From JBFLYH01 sp964630235 (GTDB lineage Bacteria > Oederibacteriota > JAAXVQ01 > JAUVAV01), in contig CAZVUO010000001.1 in the NCBI GenBank assembly GCA_964630235.1, forward strand, positions 1 to 64,000: DNA of 64,000 bases, in the 5' to 3' direction. The notes beneath the pieces are model-generated. The model made no database searches, was not told the origin of the DNA, and saw nothing but the letters and a program-made list of their open reading frames with translations. How positions within the stretch are numbered: position 1 is the first letter of the stretch; every line of letters begins with the position of its first letter. The translations under genes were made by a program, and so were the position numbers. Below are positions 1 to 9,259 of the stretch, in pieces.

Positions 1-3000
1 TCCGTATCTGTCGGCGTGGCCGTGTACGTCGGTGTGTCAGTCGGTGTGGCCGTGTAAGTATCAGTGTCCGTCGGGGTAGCCGTATACGTGGCGGTGTCTG
101 TCGCTGTCACCGTGGCTGTGTCCGTATCTGTCGGCGTGGCCGTGTACGTCGGCGTATCGGTCGGCGTAACCGTGGCTGTATCCGTATCTGTCGGCGTGGC
201 CGTATACGTCGGCGTATCGGTCGGGGTCGCCGTGTAAGTTTCCGTATCCGTCGGCGTGGCCGTATACGTCGGTGTGTCAGTCGGTGTGGCCGTGTAAGTA
301 TCAGTGTCCGTCGGGGTAGCCGTATACGTGGCGGTGTCTGTCGCTGTCACCGTGGCTGTGTCCGTATCTGTCGGCGTGGCCGTGTACGTCGGCGTATCGG
401 TCGGCGTAACCGTGGCTGTATCCGTATCTGTCGGCGTGGCCGTATACGTCGGCGTATCGGTCGGGGTCGCCGTGTAAGTTTCCGTATCCGTCGGCGTGGC
501 CGTAAACGTCGGCGTATCGGTCGGAGTCGGCGTGTACGTATTCGTGTCTGTCGGCGTGGCCGTATACGTCGGCGTATCGGTCGGGGTCGCCGTGTACGTT
601 TCCGTGTCCGTCGGCGTGGCCGTATACGTGGGGGTGTCTGTGGTTGTGACCGTGTAGGTATCCGTATCCGTCGGTGTTGCCGAGGGAGTCAGGGTATCCG
701 TTGGTGTGGTGGTAAACGTCGGGGTGTCAGTCACTGTTGCGGTCGAAGTGTCTGTCTCCGTCGGGGTTGCGGTATACGTCGGGGTATCGGTCGGTGTGAT
801 CGTGGCAGTATCTGTATCTGTCGGCGTGGCGGTGTACGTCGGCGTATCCGTCGGCGTGGTCGTAAGCGTTGCTGTATCTGTAGGTGTCGCAGTGTACGTC
901 GGTGTATCTGTGGGGGTGACCGTCGCAGTGTCCGTATCCGTTGGCGTGGCGGTATTTGTAGGTGTATCGGTCGGCGTAACTGTGTGGGTGTTTGTATCCG
1001 TTGGTGTAGCTGTAGAGGTCGGTGTATCAGTCGGCGTAACCGTGTAGGTGTCTGTATCCGTTGGTGTGGCTGTAGCGGTCAGCGTGTCCGTCAGGGTAGC
1101 CGTGGCCGTATTTGTGTCAGTCGGTGTCGCGGTGTAGGTCGGCGTATCCGTAGGAGTGACCGTCGCCGTGTCCGTCTCCGTTGGCGTGGCGGTGTAGGTC
1201 GGCGTATCCGTCGGTGTGGCGGTAGTGGTATCCGTGTCTGTTGGCGTAGCAGTATTCGTTGGTGTATCCGTCGGCGTGACCGTCGCCGTATCCGTGTCGG
1301 TCGGTGTCGCGGTGTAGGTCGGCGTATCCGTAGGAGTGACCGTCGCTGTGTCCGTCTCCGTTGGCGTGGCGGTGTAGGTCGGCGTATCCGTCGGTGTGGC
1401 GGTAGTGGTATCCGTGTCTGTTGGCGTAGCAGTATTCGTTGGTGTATCCGTTGGCGTGACCGTCGCAGTATCCGTGTCGGTCGGTGTAACGGTAAACGTC
1501 GAAGTATCGGTCGGGGTCGCCGTTGAGGTATCGGTCGGCGTGGGTGTCGCAGGGAAGGTCGGGGTGTCAGTGGGAGTGACCGTAAAGGTCGGGGTGTCGG
1601 TCGGAGTGCTTGTGAACGTTGGTGTGTCGGTATCTGTAGCCGTTACCGTGCTCGTATCCGTAGGCGTGGCGGTGTAGGTCGGTGTATCGGTTGGGGTCGG
1701 TGTTGTCGTATCTGTGAATGTCGGCGTGGCCGTAAAGGTCGATGTATCGGTTGGGGTAACCGTGGCAGTATCCGTGAACGTCGGGGTGGCTGTGACCGTG
1801 TCGGTTGGCGTGGCTGTCAAGGTCGGCGTATCAGTCGGCGTGTCGGTCGGCGTCGTTGTGAAGGTCGGCGTGTCCGTAGGCGTAGCTGTGAACGTAGCCG
1901 TGTCAGTCGGCGTAGTTGTGTAGGTCTGCGTATCGGTTGGCGTAGCCGTAAACGTCGCCGTATCGGTCGGCGTCGCGGTGAATGTCGGCGTGTCAGTTGG
2001 CGTATCAGTCGGCGTCGCGGTATACGTCGGCGTATCAGTCGGCGTATCGGTCGGCGTCGGGGTATACGTCGGCGTATCTGTGGGCGTATCGGTCGGCGTC
2101 GCGGTATACGTCGGCGTATCAGTCGGCGTATCGGTCGGCGTCGCGGTATACGTCGGCGTATCTGTGGGCGTATCGGTCGGCGTCGCGGTATACGTCGGCG
2201 TATCAGTCGGCGTATCGGTCGGCGTCGCGGTATACGTCGGCGTATCTGTGGGCGTATCGGTCGGTGTGGCTGTGAAAGTCGCCGTGTCAGTCGGCGTAGC
2301 TGTGAACGTCGCCGTATCTGTCGGCGTGGCCGTGAATGTCGGTGTATCCGTCGGGGTCGCTGTGAACGTGGCTGTATCAGTCGGGGTAGCCGTGTAGGTC
2401 GGCGTATCGGTAGGCGTCGCGGTAAACGTCGCCGTGTCCGTTGGCGTCGCCGTGAATGTCGGCGTATCCGTAGGCGTGGCAGTGAATGTCGCCGTATCGG
2501 TCGGTGTGGCTGTGAAAGTCGCCGTGTCAGTCGGCGTAGCTGTGAACGTGGCTGTATCAGTCGGGGTAGCCGTGTAGGTCGGCGTATCGGTAGGCGTCGC
2601 GGTAAACGTCGCCGTGTCCGTTGGCGTCGCCGTGAATGTCGGCGTATCCGTGGGCGTGTCGGTCGGCGTGGCGGTATAGGTCGGCGTATCCGTAGGCGTG
2701 GCAGTGAATGTCGCCGTATCGGTCGGTGTGGCTGTGAAAGTCGCCGTGTCAGTCGGCGTAGCTGTGAACGTCGCTGTGCCGGTCGGCGTGGCTGTGAATG
2801 TGGCTGTATCAGTTGGGGTAGCCGTGTAGGTCGGCGTATCGGTCGGTGTCGCGGTAAAGGTCGCCGTATCCGTAGGCGTAGCTGTGAACGTCGCCGTATC
2901 GGTTGGCGTTGCGGTAGAAGTCGCTGTGTCAGTTGGCGTAGCTGTGAATGTCGGCGTATCCGTTGGGGTCGCGGTAAAGGTCGCCGTGTCCGTAGGCGTA

Positions 3001-3825
3001 GCTGTGAATGTCGCCGTATCGGTTGGCGTTGCGGTAAAAGTCGCTGTGTCAGTTGGCGTCGCCGTGAATGTCGGCGTATCCGTGGGCGTAGCTGTGAACG
3101 TCGCTGTGTCGGTCGGCGTGGCTGTGAATGTGGCTGTATCAGTTGGGGTAGCCGTGTAGGTCGGCGTATCGGTCGGTGTCGCGGTAAAGGTCGCCGTATC
3201 CGTAGGCGTAGCTGTGAACGTCGCCGTATCGGTTGGCGTTGCGGTAAAAGTCGCTGTGTCAGTTGGCGTCGCCGTGAATGTCGGTGTATCCGTAGGCGTG
3301 TCGGTCGGCGTGGCGGTATAGGTCGGCGTATCCGTAGGCGTGGCAGTGAATGTCGCCGTATCGGTCGGTGTGGCTGTGAAAGTCGCCGTGTCAGTCGGCG
3401 TAGCTGTGAACGTCGCTGTGTCAGTCGGCGTGGCTGTGTAAGTCGGTGTATCTGTCGGCGTAGCTGTGAACGTCGCTGTGTTAGTCGGCGTGGCTGTGAA
3501 GGTCGGCGTATCGGTCGGTGTGGCTGTGTAAGTCGGTGTATCTGTCGGCGTAGCTGTGTCAGTCGGCGTGGGTGTGTAAGTCGGTGTGGCTGTTGATGTG
3601 GCTGTAAATGTCGGTGTGGCTGTCGAAGTGTTGGTGAACGTTGGCGTCGCTGTTGGTGTGGCTGTGTAGGTCGATGTATCAGTTGGTGTGGTCGTATACG
3701 TCGCTGTACCGGTCGGAGTGGCAGTAGCTGTCGGGGTCATGGTTGAAGAGGGCGTAGGTGTCATGGTCCAAGTGGGCGACGGGGTCGGCGTCTGGGTGGG
3801 CGTGCGCGTCCTGGTAGGCGTGGGC
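1..3825 (-). repeat. in-frame 30-bp tandem repeat array encoding the Thr/Pro stalk
   Basis: About 126 degenerate copies of a 30-base unit (ten residues, TPTDTPTYTA-like) fill this stretch and continue past the left edge. Every second codon is a Thr codon. The frame is kept throughout: the coding strand has no stop, and the opposite strand reads as Val-alternating in one constant frame. Higher-order periods are visible. Bases 1-240 recur at 241-480 with two mismatches seen. A 180-base period occurs at 1141-1500 and again near 2400-2700. Shorter 60/120-base blocks occur at 2040-2260. The array therefore seems to grow by recombination of multi-unit blocks under selection for frame. Confidence 0.9.
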
Positions 3826-6800
3826 GGATTATTGCTCCAATCAATCAGCGCGGGAACATTGGGCGTAATCGCCGGGAACCCCACCCCGCTGGCGGTCACG
3901 GTGTTGGTCTGTGGGTTCTCGTTGTGCACAATCACCTGGGCCCAGCCAGTCGCATTGGCCGTACCGGTCAGGCTGTTAAAATAATAAGGGCCGGGATTGT
4001 TCAGCGTGCTGCCGATGAAATAACTGGTGCCATTGGTGGTCACGGTCAGCACGGCTGCCGAGGCGGTCACGTTGCCGTAACGGTCCACGATCTGCAGATC
4101 CACATAGGACGGATTGCCGGTCAGGGTGTACTGCAGGGCCGGCGATGCGACCACATGGTCAGGTCCGCCCGCAACGAAGACCACGCTTTCGGGCACATCC
4201 CGGTCCGGCACGGCCGTGGAGCCCGGCAGGGTGGGTGAGTGCGGCGTGGCCCAGGCGGTCTCGGCCCTTTGGTCGGTGATCGTGATGGTCGCGGCCCCGG
4301 TGCCGGCCGTGGTGCCGGTCACATAGCTGGTGCCCACGCCGGCTGGTCCGGCGAGTGTGGTCGCGGAGAAGACGGCGTTCCCGCTGGCGGTCACGGTGAT
4401 CGCCTGGGCGCTAGCCACGTTATTGCCGTCCGCGTCCACCACCTGGATGTTCAGCACGCGCGTTCCGCCCACGGTCACCGGCGTGCCCGTGGGATCGGTG
4501 ATCACCAGGTGATCGGCTCCGCCCGAGGCAAAGACCACGGTCGCGGGCACATCGAGACTGTGATTGCCCCACAAGCCGCTGTCCGGGGTCACGGTCACGG
4601 TTTGGGCCACCAGGTCGCGCAGGTTCAAGACCGCCTGGCCGCTGGCATTGGTAAAACCGAAAGCCAGATTGGTGCCGACGCCGCTCCAGCCGCCAGGTAC
4701 TGTCGCGAAGTAAGCGGACCCGCTGGCCGTGACGGTCACCGGGTAACTGGCGGCCACCGGCGTGCCGGTCACGTCGTAGATCTGCAGGGTAATGTCCTCA
4801 CCCGGCCCGCCCGCGCCGGTCACGGCGCTGCCGTCCGCGGCGGCGGCCACGGTGTACACCGGCGGCCCAAACGTGGTCTGGGCCGGCACATCCCGCGCCG
4901 GAGTTCCCCAGGCATGGCTGGGCGCAATGGTGACGGTCTCCGCAACGCTGTCCGTCAGCGTGGCCAACACGGATCCGTTGGCGCCGGTCGTGACCACGAT
5001 GGGATTGCCCGCGGAAGGCGCGGTGAACACAGCAGACCCGGTGGAAGTCAGGGTGAACGATTGGACCGTGGACAGGGAGTTGCCCAGACTGTCGAACACC
5101 TGGCAGGTCAAGACCCGCGAAGCGTTCACGGGCTGGGACGAAACCGCGGGATAGACCGCGACAAAATCCGGCCCCACCACGTAAAATTCGTAGAATCGGT
5201 CCTGGGTGACGCCGTTGCTCTCCGTGGCGGTCACGAACGCGGTCCACTTGCCGGTCGGCGTGTTGGGGAAAGTGTAGTTGTAGCGGAACCAGCACCACAA
5301 GGCCGGGGAGCCGGGGTCCGTGGCCAGCAGGGTCATGGCTGCGGCGCTGACGCGCGTGGCGCCGGCCGGGTCCACGACCGTAATGGTGGCGCCGGTGATG
5401 TCATAGGCGCCCAGGGGGTCCGAGATCCGCGCGCCGAAAGATCCCGCATAGCCTCCGGCCTGCGCCGCGATGGATTCCCGCGTGTTCCCCGCGGCATCGA
5501 ACACCTGGATGGCATCAACCCGGATATACGTGGTGGTCGTCAGCTGGATGCGGGACCGCTGGGTGGTGGAATGATAGACCCGGAAATAACCGGTGGTGCT
5601 GCCGAATCCCAGGTGCGTGAACCGCATGGCCAGCGCGTAGCCTGCCGGAACCGTGACCGGGGTCGGAACCGTGATCGTGAAGGTCCGGGTGGCTGGAGTG
5701 CTGTTGGCGATTCGGATTCCTGTAAGGGTGTTCTCGCCGATAACCTGGGAGGTGAAGCCGTTCGTATAGAACAGGGTCACCGTGGCGTCCACGCTGCGGT
5801 TGTTAGTGCTGAGGATCAGCGGGATGGTCACGTCGGCCGTGATCGTGAAATCATCGGCCATGGCTGGCTGCATGGCCCACGTCTGCTGGGAAAAGATCGG
5901 GACCTGGGTATAGGTGCCGGCCGCGCTCCCGTCGGGCGCGGTGTCGAGCGCGTAATTGCTGGTGCTGGGATGGAGATACAGGGTCTTGTTGCGCCCCGCA
6001 GGCGCCAGCGAGGTGGTGGCAAAGGTGGCGGTACCGCGCAGGGAGCCGCTCTGCTGCTGGGCGGTCAGCTGGGTCGAATCCGTCACCCCGCCGCGCTCGT
6101 CCGCGGGGATGGATTTGCCCGCCAACAGCCAGGTCGGGGTGCCCGCGGTCACGTTCACGTCGGGCTGGGCGTTGCCATTGCTGTCGTAGCCGCCGAGCAC
6201 CCAATCCCAGGTACCGTCACCGGCGGCGTCGGCCGCGATGGTCACCCCGGCCGGTGTGAGCAGGTAGGTCGCCCACCCGGCTGTGGACGGCGTCACGGTC
6301 AGGTCCCACCGGTCTGTCACGGCCGAGCTGGTCAGGGACACGCCGTAATAGACCGTGGTTCCTGGATTGGCCGTGGACGCGCCGTTCGGGGCCAGGGAGA
6401 ATCCGCCGACCACAAAGGTCACGGATTTCGAGTCGTTGCTCACGTTCTGGTCCGTGAGTCCCGTATCCGCGGCCAGGTTGGTGTACAGCTTGGCCGTATA
6501 GGTTCCGGCCGGGACCGCAGAAATATCGAAGGCGCAGGTCACGGTCGCGGTCTCCGTGTCCGGAACGATCAGATCCACAGCCGTGAACGTGACGTCCACA
6601 GGCGTGAACGCCGGCGCCGTGGAGGTGATCGAGACATGCACGGGCAGGCCGTAGAAATCCTGCATCCCGTACAGGGCGGCCACGCCTTGCAGGTTCACGA
6701 ACGGGGTCACGGATGGATTGAACACCGTCCCGTCCGCGGGCGCTGACAGGCTATGAATGCCCACGTCGTGCAGGCGGTTGCGGCCGTAAGCAACGCCATC

Positions 6801-8339
6801 CAGCATATCCTGCAAGGCCGTGCCGCTCAGGGTGTTGCCATAGGCCCAGATCGTGGGCACCGCCCAGCGGCCGCGGGCCGCCAGACTGGCCTGGTCCCAG
6901 GACAGGGCCGTGCCCGCATCGCCGGTATAGGTGTTGATGTTGGACAGGGCGTTATTGCGGATATTGGTCCACATGGTCGTGTACAAATTGACCTCATGGT
7001 TGCTTGATGCGGCAAACCCCCCGAACCCGCCGTACGACTGGGGGCTGCCGCTGGGCTTGTAGCCGTAGACCACGTCCGCTGCGGCGTTGTAGGCGCAATT
7101 GTCGCCGGTGTAGCTGCCGTTGAAGTTCCAGTCATTCCCCTGGAAGAACCGCAGGCTGGTGGCCTGGGTGGAGGCGTGCTGGTTCTGGACATAGTAGATG
7201 GCCGCGAACCACTTCTGGTTGCCGCGGATGATGATCTTCTCGGTCACGGTCACGGGGATAGGCGCGCCGGCCGGCGTGCCCAGTTCGGTGATGATGACGG
7301 ATTCGATGGTGCCGTTTGGCGTTTCGTTGAGCTGGACGTAGCGGCGCGATTGTTCGGTGAAGTCGCCGCTGGCGCCGGTGCTGATCACGCCGGGATTGCC
7401 GTACTGGCGTGTGAGGCCGCTGGCCGTGAAGAGCAAGGCGATCTTGCTGCCGGCCCCCTGGTCGATGTTGGTCCCCAGGTTGTTGTCGCCCGTGCGGCCC
7501 AGGTGGTCCGAACCCGCGGCCGGGGTTCCGCCGTTGTAGGGCCAGACAATCGCGGAGATCTGCCCGCCGAAATCCCCCGCAGCCGTATCCGCGATCTCCA
7601 CCAGCAGCGAGTTGCTCGGCCCCGGCGGAGCGAGAAAGATCGTGTACCCCGTAATGGGATCGTCGTAGAAAACCAGCTTCCTGCCTTCCAGGTACCACTG
7701 CAGGTTCTCGTCCCGGACCTGTCCCCGGGCGCGGTCGTGGGTCTCCTGGTTGGCGATCTCCAGGCCGTCCGCGCGCACGATCTTGCGCACCCGGTAGCCG
7801 GCCGGGAGGTCCGCGCTCAGGCGGTACCACTGTCCGTCGAGCTTGTCGCTCAGGGTGAGTTCGATGCGGTTGGTCTTAAGACGGTTTTCCTGGCGCAGGC
7901 TGGCGCGCTCCAGCCCCGCCGCCGGGCGCAAGGCGCCGCGGGCCGCGGCCAGGTTGGGATAGGTGTATTCCACATACAGGCGCTGGCCGGTTTGCAGGTT
8001 CCGGCCGCGTCCGACCCGCAAGCCTGGCTGATAGGCGCTCGACTCCACCGCGCCCTGGCTCACCACCCGCACCCGGCCCGGCTGCACCTGCTCCGGAGGC
8101 GCGGGAGCGTGCACCGCCGCCGCGAGGCCCTGGCCGCGCAGAACAGCCGGATCCGGCGACACGGCCTGGCGCACCACGAACTCGCGTGCCGCCGGGTCCC
8201 AGGCCAGCACGCGGTCCGGCGGCGCGGGCGCGTACGCGGCCAGGGCCGCCGGGGCCAGGCCCAGGAGCAGCCAACCGGCCGCGGTCATCCCCGCCGCGAG
8301 ACCTCGGCGTCGGATTGTCGGCGAGACGGAAACCGGCAC
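1..8339 (-). CDS. giant secreted surface protein with Ig-like domains and Thr/Pro stalk (partial, runs off left edge)
   Basis: One minus-strand frame stays open from a GTG at 8339 to the window edge, more than 2,775 codons. A GAAGGAGG site lies 6-12 bases upstream of the GTG. Residues 1-35 form a signal peptide: an RRR stretch, a Leu/Ala core and an ALA-type cleavage site. About 1,000 residues of beta-rich extracellular sequence follow. Four Ig-like/invasin-like modules follow at about 5250-3850, each with a QVxDxxGN or similar strand and a VTVTxSG strand. From about 3825 the protein is a TPTDTPTYTA-type repeat with Thr at every second residue. I expect a surface adhesin or stalk protein. The C-terminal anchor or sorting signal lies outside the window. 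MerR and ComFB genes lie just upstream on the same strand. Family unknown; architecture is seen directly, function is inferred. Confidence 0.85.
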   Translation of the reverse strand, partial: MPVSVSPTIRRRGLAAGMTAAGWLLLGLAPAALAAYAPAPPDRVLAWDPAAREFVVRQAVSPDPAVLRGQGLAAAVHAPAPPEQVQPGRVRVVSQGAVESSAYQPGLRVGRGRNLQTGQRLYVEYTYPNLAAARGALRPAAGLERASLRQENRLKTNRIELTLSDKLDGQWYRLSADLPAGYRVRKIVRADGLEIANQETHDRARGQVRDENLQWYLEGRKLVFYDDPITGYTIFLAPPGPSNSLLVEIADTAAGDFGGQISAIVWPYNGGTPAAGSDHLGRTGDNNLGTNIDQGAGSKIALLFTASGLTRQYGNPGVISTGASGDFTEQSRRYVQLNETPNGTIESVIITELGTPAGAPIPVTVTEKIIIRGNQKWFAAIYYVQNQHASTQATSLRFFQGNDWNFNGSYTGDNCAYNAAADVVYGYKPSGSPQSYGGFGGFAASSNHEVNLYTTMWTNIRNNALSNINTYTGDAGTALSWDQASLAARGRWAVPTIWAYGNTLSGTALQDMLDGVAYGRNRLHDVGIHSLSAPADGTVFNPSVTPFVNLQGVAALYGMQDFYGLPVHVSITSTAPAFTPVDVTFTAVDLIVPDTETATVTCAFDISAVPAGTYTAKLYTNLAADTGLTDQNVSNDSKSVTFVVGGFSLAPNGASTANPGTTVYYGVSLTSSAVTDRWDLTVTPSTAGWATYLLTPAGVTIAADAAGDGTWDWVLGGYDSNGNAQPDVNVTAGTPTWLLAGKSIPADERGGVTDSTQLTAQQQSGSLRGTATFATTSLAPAGRNKTLYLHPSTSNYALDTAPDGSAAGTYTQVPIFSQQTWAMQPAMADDFTITADVTIPLILSTNNRSVDATVTLFYTNGFTSQVIGENTLTGIRIANSTPATRTFTITVPTPVTVPAGYALAMRFTHLGFGSTTGYFRVYHSTTQRSRIQLTTTTYIRVDAIQVFDAAGNTRESIAAQAGGYAGSFGARISDPLGAYDITGATITVVDPAGATRVSAAAMTLLATDPGSPALWCWFRYNYTFPNTPTGKWTAFVTATESNGVTQDRFYEFYVVGPDFVAVYPAVSSQPVNASRVLTCQVFDSLGNSLSTVQSFTLTSTGSAVFTAPSAGNPIVVTTGANGSVLATLTDSVAETVTIAPSHAWGTPARDVPAQTTFGPPVYTVAAAADGSAVTGAGGPGEDITLQIYDVTGTPVAASYPVTVTASGSAYFATVPGGWSGVGTNLAFGFTNASGQAVLNLRDLVAQTVTVTPDSGLWGNHSLDVPATVVFASGGADHLVITDPTGTPVTVGGTRVLNIQVVDADGNNVASAQAITVTASGNAVFSATTLAGPAGVGTSYVTGTTAGTGAATITITDQRAETAWATPHSPTLPGSTAVPDRDVPESVVFVAGGPDHVVASPALQYTLTGNPSYVDLQIVDRYGNVTASAAVLTVTTNGTSYFIGSTLNNPGPYYFNSLTGTANATGWAQVIVHNENPQTNTVTASGVGFPAITPNVPALIDWSNNPPTPTRTRTPTQTPTPSPTWTMTPTPSSTMTPTATATPTGTATYTTTPTDTSTYTATPTATPTFTNTSTATPTFTATSTATPTYTPTPTDTATPTDTPTYTATPTDTPTFTATPTNTATFTATPTDTPTYTATPTDTATFTATPTDTATFTATPTDTATFTATPTDTPTYTATPTDTPTDTPTFTATPTDTATFTATPTDTATFTATPTDTATFTATPTDTPTYTATPTDTATFTATPTDTATFTATPTDTPTFTATPTDTATFTATPTDTATFTATPTDTATFTATPTDTPTFTATPTDTATSTATPTDTATFTATPTDTATFTATPTDTPTYTATPTDTATFTATPTGTATFTATPTDTATFTATPTDTATFTATPTDTPTYTATPTDTPTDTPTFTATPTDTATFTATPTDTPTYTATPTDTATFTATPTDTATFTATPTDTATFTATPTDTPTFTATPTDTATFTATPTDTPTYTATPTDTATFTATPTDTPTFTATPTDTATFTATPTDTATFTATPTDTPTDTPTYTATPTDTPTDTPTYTATPTDTPTDTPTYTATPTDTPTDTPTYTATPTDTPTDTPTYTPTPTDTPTDTPTYTATPTDTPTDTPTFTATPTDTATFTATPTDTQTYTTTPTDTATFTATPTDTPTFTTTPTDTPTDTPTLTATPTDTVTATPTFTDTATVTPTDTSTFTATPTFTDTTTPTPTDTPTYTATPTDTSTVTATDTDTPTFTSTPTDTPTFTVTPTDTPTFPATPTPTDTSTATPTDTSTFTVTPTDTDTATVTPTDTPTNTATPTDTDTTTATPTDTPTYTATPTETDTATVTPTDTPTYTATPTDTDTATVTPTDTPTNTATPTDTDTTTATPTDTPTYTATPTETDTATVTPTDTPTYTATPTDTNTATATLTDTLTATATPTDTDTYTVTPTDTPTSTATPTDTNTHTVTPTDTPTNTATPTDTDTATVTPTDTPTYTATPTDTATLTTTPTDTPTYTATPTDTDTATITPTDTPTYTATPTETDTSTATVTDTPTFTTTPTDTLTPSATPTDTDTYTVTTTDTPTYTATPTDTETYTATPTDTPTYTATPTDTNTYTPTPTDTPTFTATPTDTETYTATPTDTPTYTATPTDTDTATVTPTDTPTYTATPTDTDTATVTATDTATYTATPTDTDTYTATPTDTPTYTATPTDTETYTATPTDTPTYTATPTDTDTATVTPTDTPTYTATPTDTDTATVTATDTATYTATPTDTDTYTATPTDTPTYTATPTDT

Positions 8340-8423
8340 TACCGCCCCTCCTTCAATAAAGATAAAAATACGTCATTGCTTACCCGTTCTCCGCGCGGAA
8401 CAGGCACACCTGTTCCCTGCCCA

Positions 8424-8690
8424 TCAATGCCGGGGATTCGCGCACACGTGTTTGATGGCCTTGCTCAGGGCCACCACCAGGTCCGCCCCGAACTGCTGCT
8501 GCATTTCCGCCACCCGCGTAAAGGTATGGCCTTTGTCGGTCACCACGTACTTGGGCGGCAGATGGTTCAGCGCGTGGGCCAAAATGTCCAGCCGGCACCG
8601 GCTGCACTTGCACACTTCCGGCCGGCGTTTTTCAAGCAGTTCATCCAGCGCATTGCGCGCCGCGTCTTCCATGTAATTTTTAAGTCTCAT
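8424..8690 (-). CDS. comFB: ComFB family protein (putative cyclic dinucleotide receptor)
   Basis: The 88-residue product starts MRLKNYMEDA and has the ComFB (late competence protein) pattern: an N-terminal helix ending LLEKRRPEVC, a paired Cys motif CKCSRC, then DILAHALNHLPPKYV and a C-terminal helix. Length fits the family. Its ATG overlaps the merR stop as ATGA, so the two are translationally coupled. The giant stalk protein starts 85 bases downstream on the same strand. Cyanobacterial ComFB-type proteins have been reported to bind cyclic di-GMP or cyclic di-AMP. That activity here, and any role in controlling the surface protein, is inference from family and position. Confidence 0.8.
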   Translation of the reverse strand: MRLKNYMEDAARNALDELLEKRRPEVCKCSRCRLDILAHALNHLPPKYVVTDKGHTFTRVAEMQQQFGADLVVALSKAIKHVCANPRH

Positions 8691-8938
8691 GCCGCCCCTC
8701 CATTTTCTGGTTTGCCCGCCGGCTCGGAACCGTTGAGCCGCAGCAGTTCCTTGATGCCGCGAATGTGGATGCCCCGCCCCGAGTATTCCTTGATTTTCTT
8801 AAGCCGCTGCATGTCAAAGGTGGAATACACACGGACATGACCGATCCGGTTCGGCCTGATCAATCCCTGGCGTTCCCAGTTTCGGAGAGTTTGGGTGTGG
8901 ACATTTAAAAGCCTGGCCACTTCTCCGATTGACCTCAT
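8687..8938 (-). CDS. MerR family transcriptional regulator
   Basis: The chosen ATG at 8938 gives 83 residues starting MRSIGEVARLLNVHTQTLRNW, the classic MerR winged-helix N-terminus. It has an AAAGGGAG site about 8-10 bases upstream. The frame stays open another 50 codons upstream into AT-rich promoter DNA, which I regard as non-coding. The wing region (RVYSTFDMQRLKKIKEY) is present. The usual long dimerisation helix and effector domain are short or absent, as in HspR/GlnR-like small MerR proteins. The stop overlaps the ComFB start. A palindrome in its own promoter suggests autoregulation. It may also control the giant downstream gene. Confidence 0.8.
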   Translation of the reverse strand: MRSIGEVARLLNVHTQTLRNWERQGLIRPNRIGHVRVYSTFDMQRLKKIKEYSGRGIHIRGIKELLRLNGSEPAGKPENGGAA

Positions 8939-8987
8939 GGCGATCACTCCCTTTGAAGAAAATAAATTGCTATACAAGGGAATTTTT

Positions 8988-9016
8988 CTATCAATAGTCT
9001 CGAACGAGTTTGTCAA
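8988..9016 (-). promoter_or_regulatory. candidate merR promoter with internal palindrome
   Basis: Read on the minus strand, TTGACA (9016-9011) is followed after 17 bases by a weak -10, TGATAG (8993-8988). Between them lies the palindrome CTCGTTCGAG (9008-8999). MerR proteins bind dyads placed between -35 and -10, so this fits autoregulation. The -10 is poor, so this is only a candidate. Confidence 0.4.
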
Positions 9017-9054
9017 TAGATTAACAAAATAAATTATATCAATAAATAATTTTT

Positions 9055-9084
9055 TTGTCAAATTTTTTGGAATTATTATATAAC
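9055..9084 (+). promoter_or_regulatory. candidate promoter for the 9260 secreted-protein operon
   Basis: TTGTCA (9055-9060) and TATAAC (9079-9084) are 18 bases apart in a very AT-rich divergent intergenic region. They would give a leader of about 170 bases ahead of the ATG at 9260. No other coding signal is seen in 8950-9250. Confidence 0.45.
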
Positions 9085-9259
9085 TAGTCATTTTTATAAT
9101 ATCCTTATTTTTAAAGGATAAATCTTATATATGCCATTACTATCCCATATCTGCGCATCCGAAAGTAGACCATTTTCAACGACCAATGGTTCCGATTTTA
9201 TTAACTTATTTTCCTCTTCTTCCGAAGCTTTAACGTGTGCTTGCGAGAGGAGACCACCT

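Noticed and set aside
1..3825. CRISPR-like array
   Set aside because: Units are contiguous, degenerate, 30 bases in frame, with no unique spacers and no cas genes.
706..3984. Plus-strand open frames with alternating Val (VGVSVGVAV type)
   Set aside because: They are the antisense of the Thr/Pro repeat. The minus strand has one unbroken frame with signal peptide and ribosome site; the plus frames are short, lack starts and follow from the codon pattern.
4239..6746. 835-codon plus-strand open frame opposite the giant gene
   Set aside because: Composition is Gly/Arg/His-rich shadow of a GC-rich coding strand, with no domain pattern. The minus strand encodes coherent beta-rich domains.
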